From contig JAJDTN010000011.1 in NCBI GenBank assembly GCA_022827165.1, positions 1 to 21,927 of the forward strand: DNA of 21,927 nucleotides, read 5' to 3'. Both the position numbers and the translations under genes were made by a program. Each line of letters begins with the position of its first letter. Position 1 is the first letter of the stretch. This document shows positions 14,559-21,927 of this stretch, piece by piece. The notes beneath the pieces were generated by a model, which had not been told where the DNA came from, did no database searches, and saw only the letters and a program-made list of their open reading frames with translations. The DNA comes from Candidatus Latescibacterota bacterium. Its GTDB lineage: Bacteria > Latescibacterota > UBA2968 > UBA8231.

Positions 14559-16039
14559 TCAGGGATCGGTGAGGCCCAGCTCGGCGAGGCGATCCGGCTC
14601 GCCGAGGTAGAAGCCCTGTTGCAGGAGGTGGCGCTGGAGCCTCCTGACATCGAGGCGGCGGGGGGCGACGCCATCCTGCACGGCCAGGGCGGCAGCGGCG
14701 CCGGCGGCCTCGCCGAGCTGCATGAGGCCGGGCGGGCGCGGGTGGCGCCGGGGTCGTGGCCGCGGCGGATGTAGGCGGAGGCGCGGCCGGTGGCGAGCAG
14801 ACCGTCCATGCCCTTGGGCAGCAGCGAACGGTAAGGGGTGTCGAAGCCGGACGCTTCGCCGCCGTAGTGGGCCTGCCCGGCGTGCGTGTTGCGGTAGAGG
14901 ACGTCGTCGAACCTGGCGCCGTGGAAGGCGTCTTCCGGGGTGATGGTGTACTCGCCGTCGATGTGCGGGCCTCCCCGCGAGCCGAAGTACGGGGCGACGA
15001 TGAGCAGGTAGGCGCGGTCGAAGCCGGGGACGTACCTGCGGAAGAACTGCGCCGTCTCGAAGACGTGCATGCGGATGGCGGTCTCGAGGCGGGCGTGCTG
15101 CTTCATGTCGTCGCGGCGAATGGCGCCGCCCATGTTGATCCGGCTGCCGGCCAGCCCGCTCTCGAAGGGGCCTTTCCAGAGGTTCGGCGTGTTGATGTGG
15201 ACGTGAGGCTCGACGGTCTTGAGGTAGTAGTACTCGCCCTTCTCCCACGCATGCCGGAGCAGCGGGACCATGGGGTCCTCGAAGGCCTGCCGCGCAAACG
15301 GGAACCGCTGGCGCTCGGCCAGCCACGCCTCGTCCTCGGCGCTGAGGGTGACGTCGCTGGCGAGGAACCGCTCGAAGCGGGGGAAGTCCACGTCGGCCAT
15401 GACGAAGTAGATGGCCGTGTCGTTCCAGGGAACGAACTCGGGGCGCATGAACTCCGCGCGCATGACCGGCGGCCAGGACGGGTCGGCAGGCATGTCGGTA
15501 ATGACGGGGACTCCGGCGCGCCGGCACACGTCCGCGTCGGCCGAGGCGTCGACGACGACCCTGGCCTTGACGGCGACACGGCCGGACTTGCCTTCCACGA
15601 AGAGCCCGGTGACGCAGTCGTCCGCGATGATCGGATCGCCGGCCCACACGGGCACGAGGATCTCGACGCCGGCGTCGAGGGCCATCCCGGCCGCCAGGTG
15701 CGAGATGATGTTCGTGGTGTCGGCGTAGCGGTGACCGGTCTCGACGCGGAGCGCCTCCATCCGGTCGTTCAGTTCCCTGGGGATGCCGGCCAGCCCGCCG
15801 GGCAGCGTCACGGGGGCTTCGCCGGCGACACTACCGCCGACGATCATCGCCGGGCCGAGGTTGCCGCCCAGGGAGGCGAAGCGGTCGAGGAGCAGGGTCT
15901 TCGCTCCCAGGCGTCCGGCGGCGATGGCCGAGAACATGCCGGAGAGACCGCCGCCGACCACGGCCACATCCACGTCGAAGGCGATGGGCACCTGCTTGTG
16001 TGGCTCGGCTACGTAACCCAGCGGCTCTTCCCTGGCCAT
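14559..16039 (-). pseudogene. FAD-dependent oxidoreductase, one-base frameshift near the 3' end
   Basis: FAD-dependent oxidoreductase of the PF12831 type, whose substrates are mostly unknown. The N-terminal dinucleotide-binding fold is DVAVVGGGLSGMFSAIAAGR (24-43), and VVVDASADADVCRRAG and LLATGRASAYIRRGHDPG are family-typical. After about residue 435 the frame breaks: one base appears missing near 14728-14735, in a run of G and C. Restoring it gives LMQLGEAAGAAAALAVQDGV, the expected C-terminal FAD-contact segment, and a stop at 14559, for about 493 residues. Unrepaired, the frame reads unrelated residues to 14474. The ATG at 16039 has AAGGAG 8 bases upstream. It starts 4 bases after the SDR stop, so they form one unit. 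A real pseudogene and an assembly error look the same from here. Confidence 0.8.
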
Positions 16040-16043
16040 GGTT

Positions 16044-16850
16044 TCATCTCCTTGATGTTCCCGGTTGCCTGCGCCCCAATAGCCTGCGGATGAGCGGCCT
16101 GAGAAACACCGACTGCAGCATCGGATCGATCCATCGGTAGATCCGGCCCGACACGTAGACGCACTTCCCCTTCTCGACCGCGGCCAATCCCTCCCGCACG
16201 ACGACATCGGCGTCGTACCAGATGAACCCGGGAGACGCGGCCTTCATCTCCATCATGTCGGCGGCTTCGTGGAACTCCGTGTGCGTGAAGCCCGGGCACA
16301 GGGCGCAGACGTTGACCCCTTGGTGCCTGCACCTCAGATGCAGCGCTTCCGACAGCGCGACGACGTACGCCTTGGTGGGCCCGTAGTTGGTGTCCCACGC
16401 CTGGGCGATGCGCCCCGCCACGGAGGCGACGTTGATGATGCGGCCGAAGCCGCGTTCGCACATGCCCGGCGCGAACAGATGGCAGAGATGCGCCATCGAG
16501 GTCATCATCAACCGAAAGAACGACGCATGCGCGTCCCAATCGCGATCCTCGATCAGGTCCGGCCCGGCGGAGCCGGCGTTGTTGACAAGGTAGTCGACGT
16601 CGAGCCCGAGTCCGGCCACATGGTCGGCGATCACTCGCGGCGCGTCGAGGTCGGCGAGGTCGGCGGCAACGACCTCGACCCGGACACCGTGGCCATCGCC
16701 CAACTCCCGGGCCAGTTGGTCCAAGCGGTCCCGCCGCCGGGCGACGGCGACGATGTCGTGTCCCCGGGCCGCCAGTTGGCGTGCGAATTCGGCGCCGAGC
16801 CCGGCGGATGCCCCCGTGACGAGGGCGACGGGACGTCCGGGCCCGTTCAT
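16044..16850 (-). CDS. Short-chain dehydrogenase/reductase
   Basis: NAD(P)-dependent oxidoreductase of the classical SDR family; substrate unknown. 268 residues. The cofactor motif TGASAGLG is at 12-19, NNAG at 90-93, and the catalytic Ser143, Tyr156 and Lys160 lie in NVASVAGRIAQAWDTNYGPTK. The C-terminus is basic and hydrophobic (VFLRPLIRRLLGRR), which could allow membrane contact, as in SDRs acting on lipophilic substrates. The start at 16850 has no clear ribosome-binding site. A 16-codon frame upstream (16847-16897) overlaps it as ATGA and may provide coupled translation. Its stop lies 4 bases before the FAD oxidoreductase start. Confidence 0.87.
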   Translation of the reverse strand: MNGPGRPVALVTGASAGLGAEFARQLAARGHDIVAVARRRDRLDQLARELGDGHGVRVEVVAADLADLDAPRVIADHVAGLGLDVDYLVNNAGSAGPDLIEDRDWDAHASFFRLMMTSMAHLCHLFAPGMCERGFGRIINVASVAGRIAQAWDTNYGPTKAYVVALSEALHLRCRHQGVNVCALCPGFTHTEFHEAADMMEMKAASPGFIWYDADVVVREGLAAVEKGKCVYVSGRIYRWIDPMLQSVFLRPLIRRLLGRRQPGTSRR

Positions 16851-16897
16851 GCGATGGTCCGGGCGTCGGGGCGACGGATGATGACGCCGGAGATCAT
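16847..16897 (-). CDS. Possible 16-residue leader peptide before the SDR gene
   Basis: A short frame reading MISGVIIRRPDARTIA has AGAGG 6 bases before its ATG (16897) and ends in a TGA that shares bases with the SDR start codon (ATGA). Since the SDR start has no ribosome-binding site of its own, translational coupling through this frame is plausible. It may equally be chance. No similarity to a known peptide is recognised. Confidence 0.25.
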   Translation of the reverse strand: MISGVIIRRPDARTIA

Positions 16898-16967
16898 GTT
16901 GCGCCTCTTGGTGGACGGCTTGTCCCGTCCGCCTCGTCCCCGGAGCCGGATGGAACGACTGCCTTGC

Positions 16968-17759
16968 TCAGTTGTCCCCGTCAAGGAACCCGCCCACGCG
17001 CCCCAGGACCGAGCCCTCCCCCGTCCGCTGACCGCCGGCGGACGGCGCGTTCTCGAGAATGCGGTCGGCGAGCCGCGAGAAGGGCAGGCTCTGCAGGTAG
17101 ACGGTGCCGGTGCCGCGCAGGGTCGCCAGGAACAGCCCCTCGCCGCCGAAGAACATCGACTTGAGGCCCTTCGTCATCTCGATGTCGTAGTCGATGCCGG
17201 GGGTGAAGGCCACGAGGCACCCCGTGTCGACGCGGATGGTCTCGCTCTCCAGGCGCCGCTCGATCACCGACCCGCCGGCGTGGACGAAGGCCATGCCGTC
17301 TCCGCGCAGGCGCTGCAGGATGAAGCCTTCGCCGCCGAAGAAGCCGGTGCCCAGCCTGCGGTTGAAGGCGATGCTCAGCTCCGTGCCCAGGGCGGCGCAG
17401 AGGAAGGCGTCCTTCTGGCAGATCAGCTCGCCCCCGGCCTGCGCCATGTCGATGGGGATGATGTGGCCCGGGTACGGAGCGGCGAAGGCGACGCGGGCAC
17501 GGTTTCGCCCGGCGTTGCGGAAGTGGGTCATGAACAGGGACTCGCCGGTGAGCGCCCTCTGGCCAGCGCTCCACAGCTTGCCCATGATGCCCTCGTCGGC
17601 CCGCGACCCGTCCCCCATCTTGGCCTCGAACTCGATGCGGTCCTCCATCCAGTTCATCGCCCCGGCTTCGGCGATCACCGTCTCGCCCGGGTCCAGCTCC
17701 ACCTCGACCACCTGCAGGTCGTTGCCGTGGATCTCGTAGTCGATCTCTTCGCAGCGCAT
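16968..17759 (-). CDS. AIM24 family protein
   Basis: Member of the AIM24 family (PF01987/TIGR00266). Bacterial roles are poorly known; the yeast relative affects mitochondrial organisation. 263 residues in a two-fold beta-rich arrangement, visible as the paired motifs [15 protein letters not shown] (137-151) and [18 protein letters not shown] (201-218), together with AEAGAMNWM (30-38) near the N-terminus. No signal peptide or membrane segment is seen, so it is probably cytoplasmic. The ATG at 17759 has AAAGGA about 4 bases upstream and fits the family N-terminus; longer in-frame starts read back into the propeller gene. It is 20 bases after that gene. Confidence 0.88.
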   Translation of the reverse strand: MRCEEIDYEIHGNDLQVVEVELDPGETVIAEAGAMNWMEDRIEFEAKMGDGSRADEGIMGKLWSAGQRALTGESLFMTHFRNAGRNRARVAFAAPYPGHIIPIDMAQAGGELICQKDAFLCAALGTELSIAFNRRLGTGFFGGEGFILQRLRGDGMAFVHAGGSVIERRLESETIRVDTGCLVAFTPGIDYDIEMTKGLKSMFFGGEGLFLATLRGTGTVYLQSLPFSRLADRILENAPSAGGQRTGEGSVLGRVGGFLDGDN

Positions 17760-17779
17760 GCGTTCCTTTCGGAGACGTC

Positions 17780-18481
17780 TCAGAGGACCACGCGAACGAC
17801 CCATCCCGAGGTGGCGTCGCAGTAGGCGAGGTCCTCTCCTTCCCAGGCGGTCAGGCCGTGGGGCTGGGGCTCGTCGTCGGGCACCGCCACGCGGCCGAGT
17901 TCCTCCCCGCTCTTCACGTCGAGATGCACGATCTGCCGGACGCTGGTGTGCACCACCCACACGCCCCGATCGGTGCGCACCACGCCGTGGGCCCTCTCGT
18001 ACGGCAGCGGGATGGCGTGGACCACCTGCCAGTCGGCGATGCGCACCTTGCTCAGGGTCTGCTCGCGCAGGGTGGTGATCCAGAGGTGGCCGGGCTCGAC
18101 GTGGTCGTACTCGATGCCGTGGACGCCGCCGCCGCCGGGCACGGGGCGGCGCAGCTGCGTGCGGCCGCTGGCGGGGTCGACCTTGAGGATGTCGCCGGCG
18201 CCGGGGGCCGCGTCGGTGGGAAGTACCCGCCGCCACAGGGAGCCGTCGCCGTTGGAGGCGATCCAGAGTCCCCCCTCCCCCGCCGCCATGCCGCTGGTGT
18301 TGGAGCCGTCCGTGGCGATCTCCCGCGGGCGGAAGGTGACGCCGTAGTCGCCGGGCGGGCCGACCTCCACGAGGGCCAGCCGGTCGGAGATCTGGTCGGC
18401 GATCCACAGCCCGCCGCCGGTGCGCTGCAGGGCGTTGGGTACGCCGTAGGGAGCCCGGAAGAGCCGCTCGAAGGCCGGCAT
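17780..18481 (-). CDS. Beta-propeller-like protein (SMP-30/NHL/Vgb-type repeats)
   Basis: Function unknown. 233 residues with four blade-like repeats, each containing a Gly-x-W strand: GLWIAD (24-29), GLWIAS (71-76), HLWITT (132-137) and GVWVVH (173-178), with alternating segments such as [11 protein letters not shown] and [10 protein letters not shown]. This resembles the streptogramin lyase (Vgb), SMP-30/gluconolactonase and NHL propellers, but it is shorter than a complete six-blade protein, so it may be a small propeller or may pair up. No signal peptide. The ATG at 18481 has only a weak GGGG upstream. It lies between the DUF1080 gene (61 bases) and the AIM24 gene (20 bases), probably in the same transcript. 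Confidence 0.7.
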   Translation of the reverse strand: MPAFERLFRAPYGVPNALQRTGGGLWIADQISDRLALVEVGPPGDYGVTFRPREIATDGSNTSGMAAGEGGLWIASNGDGSLWRRVLPTDAAPGAGDILKVDPASGRTQLRRPVPGGGGVHGIEYDHVEPGHLWITTLREQTLSKVRIADWQVVHAIPLPYERAHGVVRTDRGVWVVHTSVRQIVHLDVKSGEELGRVAVPDDEPQPHGLTAWEGEDLAYCDATSGWVVRVVL

Positions 18482-18542
18482 CAGCTCGGAACCGCCCCTG
18501 GAAGGCAGGACCGGGTGCCGCGGGGCCCCGGCAGAGCCGCCA

Positions 18543-19124
18543 TCAGGCGGTCCTCACGCGCAGGTTGCGGAACCAGCAGACGCCGCCGTGGTCCTGCAGG
18601 CCGATGTGGCCGCGGCGGGGCATCTCTTTCCAAGCGTAGCGGTACTTGTTCGCCGTGCCGTCGGGGCATCGTCCGGGGGTTTCGTAGTCGTCGATGTCGA
18701 CGTCCCAGGCGTGCAGGCCGTTCTGCTCCAGCTGCAGGCGCGGACCCCGGCAGGTGAGCCGCATCCGGTTCCACTCCCCGGCCGGCCGGGCCACGTCCTG
18801 CGCCGGGGCGACCAGGTCGTAGAGGGCCCCGGAGGAGTGCCGGTCCTGCTCCTGGCCCCGGGTGTCCAGGATCTGGATCTCCAGCCCCGTGTTCACCGGG
18901 TCCTGCAGGTCCGACCAGCGGAAGAACACGCCGCTGTTGCAGCGAGGCTCGGTGCGGTACTCCAGGTCCAGCTCGAAGTCCTCGAACCGGTCCAGCGTGT
19001 ACAGGTAGCCCCCGCTCTGCGCGCGGCAGCGGATGCAGCCGTCGTCCACGTCCCAGCCGGCGGCGTCGCCGGTGGCCGCCCAGCCGCCCAGGTCGCGGCC
19101 GTTGAACAGCTCTCTCCAACTCAC
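18543..19124 (-). CDS. DUF1080 protein (3-keto-disaccharide hydrolase-like)
   Basis: Lectin-like jelly-roll protein of PF06439 (DUF1080). Characterised members act on 3-keto-glycosides, hydrolysing or eliminating the glycosidic bond after oxidation at C3. 193 residues, a single domain. Motifs in order: LFNGRDLGGW (6-15), CNSGVFFRW (62-70), LEIQILD (81-87), SGALYDL (98-104) and GHIGLQDHGGVCWFRNLRV (172-190). No signal peptide, so it should act in the cytoplasm, unlike many secreted relatives. The GTG at 19124 has GGAGG 5 bases upstream, and the ATG beside it is in a frame that stops at once. It starts 11 bases after the Gfo/Idh gene, the pairing expected for this pathway. Confidence 0.88.
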   Translation of the reverse strand: MSWRELFNGRDLGGWAATGDAAGWDVDDGCIRCRAQSGGYLYTLDRFEDFELDLEYRTEPRCNSGVFFRWSDLQDPVNTGLEIQILDTRGQEQDRHSSGALYDLVAPAQDVARPAGEWNRMRLTCRGPRLQLEQNGLHAWDVDIDDYETPGRCPDGTANKYRYAWKEMPRRGHIGLQDHGGVCWFRNLRVRTA

Positions 19125-19135
19125 GCCATCCTCCC

Positions 19136-20134
19136 TCAGCCGGTGTCGGCGACCTTCACCGGCGCGCCGGTGCGCGCCGACTCCCAGGCCGCCTCGGTCA
19201 GCTCGATCACCCGCAGGCCGCACTCGGGCGGCACCTGCACCTCGTCGCGGCCGAGGATGGCGTCGAAGAAGTTGCGGTCCGGCGACCCCGCACCCGGCAG
19301 ACCCGTGGGCTCCCAGGCGTCGCCGTGGCCGGCCCTCTTGTAAGTGAGCCTGCCGTTGCGGATGTAGACGGCGGCCTTGGAGCCCCAGATGGTGATGTCC
19401 TCCCAGATGCCGCCGGTGGGGGCGTTGCCGACCACCGACAGGTTGCCCAGGGCCCCGCCCCGGAACCGCAGGGACATGGCCGAGTTGATGTCGACCTCGG
19501 TGTCGAAGTTGTCCATCCACGCCTGCACCTCCTCGACGGCCAGGCCGGTCATCCAGAGAACGACGTCGAGGAGGTGGCTGCCCGAGTCGTTGAGCTGGCC
19601 GCCGCCCGACAGGGACGGGTCCTGGCGCCACTGGCCCTGCTGGGCGCGGTACCAGCCCTGGTCCTGCAGGGCGGAGATGAACTGGATCTCGCCGAGGTCG
19701 CCGGCGCGGACCTGGTTGCGCACGAAGCGGTACACCGGCTCCAGGTGCCGCTGGTAGGAGACCATGAGGACGCGCTCGGTCTCCCGGGCCCGGCGGATCA
19801 CCCGGTGGGCGTGGTCGACGGTGCAGACCATCGGCTTCTCGGTGAGCACGTGGCAGCCCTTGTCGAGGCTGTCCATGATCTGCTGGAAGTGCAGGGTGTG
19901 GGGCGTGGAGATCTCGACGGCGTCGAGCTCGGCCTCGGCGAGCATCTCGCGGTGGTCGCCGAAAGTCCTGACGTGCCTCGCCCCTTCGTTGCGCTCGAGG
20001 GCCCGGTCGAGGCTGCCCTGGCTGGGGTCGCAGAGGGCCGCCACCTCGGCCTCGGGGATCTGCAGCACCTGTCCAATGTGGCCGGAGGCATTGCCGCCGC
20101 ACCCGATGAATCCGACCCGGATCGGTCCCGCCAT
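19136..20134 (-). CDS. Gfo/Idh/MocA family oxidoreductase
   Basis: NAD(P)-dependent sugar or cyclitol dehydrogenase. 332 residues. The Rossmann domain has GFIGCGGNASGH (8-19), CDPSQ (35-39) and EISTPHTLHF (74-83), and the EKP motif at 99-101 (LTEKPMV). The C-terminal domain has GGGQLNDSGSHLLDVV (177-192), where D183 and H187 are the usual active-site candidates. Next to a DUF1080 gene, oxidation of a sugar C3 hydroxyl is the likely role (inference). No Tat signal, so cytoplasmic. The ATG at 20134 has AAAGGAG 6 bases upstream and its own promoter 56 bases away; a longer frame back to 20218 would include that promoter. Confidence 0.92.
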   Translation of the reverse strand: MAGPIRVGFIGCGGNASGHIGQVLQIPEAEVAALCDPSQGSLDRALERNEGARHVRTFGDHREMLAEAELDAVEISTPHTLHFQQIMDSLDKGCHVLTEKPMVCTVDHAHRVIRRARETERVLMVSYQRHLEPVYRFVRNQVRAGDLGEIQFISALQDQGWYRAQQGQWRQDPSLSGGGQLNDSGSHLLDVVLWMTGLAVEEVQAWMDNFDTEVDINSAMSLRFRGGALGNLSVVGNAPTGGIWEDITIWGSKAAVYIRNGRLTYKRAGHGDAWEPTGLPGAGSPDRNFFDAILGRDEVQVPPECGLRVIELTEAAWESARTGAPVKVADTG

Positions 20135-20189
20135 CGTCCGCTCCTTTCGTCCCCGGCCGCCGGCATGACGGCCTTCTGGGGGGCGCGGC

Positions 20190-20218
20190 AATATACCGGG
20201 GGCCCTGCGCCCTCTCAA
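20190..20218 (-). promoter_or_regulatory. Promoter of the Gfo/Idh-DUF1080 operon
   Basis: On the minus strand TTGAGA (20213-20218, 5 of 6) is followed by a 17-base spacer and TATATT (20190-20195, 5 of 6), in the 99-base gap after metG. Transcription would start near 20183, leaving a leader of about 49 bases with a strong ribosome-binding site. This is the closest to consensus in total of the promoters seen here. No intrinsic terminator separates it from metG, so read-through could add to expression. Confidence 0.78.
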
Positions 20219-20233
20219 CCGGACGAGGCCGGC

Positions 20234-21927
<1,694 letters not shown>

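Noticed and set aside
14728..14735. Programmed ribosomal frameshift in the FAD oxidoreductase
   Set aside because: No slippery heptamer with a downstream structure is recognisable, and this family is not known for recoding. A base loss or assembly error is simpler.

Overview
The window is GC-rich (about 70% by eye) and densely coded, and it looks like a bacterial chromosome segment. Many genes start at GTG or TTG. Four good sigma70-type promoters can be read, all with 17-base spacers. The core genes (fab cluster, ndk, rnc, uvrC, metG) and the accessory types (Gfo/Idh/MocA, DUF1080, PF12831-like FAD oxidoreductase) would fit a high-GC Gram-negative lineage such as Acidobacteriota, Latescibacterota, Gemmatimonadota or Planctomycetota. 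I cannot fix the phylum from sequence reading alone. No tRNA, rRNA, CRISPR array, insertion sequence or phage gene was seen.

Region 1 (1-6495, minus strand) is a housekeeping operon read right to left: ndk, a DUF177/YceD protein, rpmF, fabH, fabD, fabG, acpP, fabF and rnc, the last cut by the window edge. It supplies the type II fatty-acid synthesis enzymes plus acyl carrier protein, ribosomal protein L32 and RNase III. plsX, commonly found between rpmF and fabH, is absent; a 145-base non-coding gap sits there. The operon starts at a strong promoter followed by a perfect 11-bp hairpin with a T-tract before ndk, which suggests attenuation. acpP has a candidate promoter of its own, and a short hairpin precedes rnc.

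Region 2 (6537-12016, plus strand) diverges from region 1. It holds an HD-domain phosphohydrolase (probably leaderless), an RlmI-like rRNA methyltransferase, uvrC and a XerC/D-like tyrosine recombinase. The recombinase has two of its six usual catalytic residues replaced.

Region 3 (12085-20218, minus strand) is an accessory metabolic block. A near-consensus promoter just downstream of metG drives a Gfo/Idh/MocA oxidoreductase, a DUF1080 protein, a beta-propeller-like protein and an AIM24 protein. An SDR, an FAD-dependent oxidoreductase with a one-base frameshift, a class III aminotransferase and a 3-hydroxyacyl-CoA dehydrogenase-family protein follow. The first pair resembles the 3-keto-glycoside oxidation/elimination route. 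The last four look like catabolism of an unidentified hydroxy or amino compound.

Region 4 (20234-21927, minus strand) is the 3' part of metG. No clearly new system was found. The points most worth checking are the ndk-fab leader attenuator, the altered recombinase active site, the missing plsX and the accessory catabolic block.
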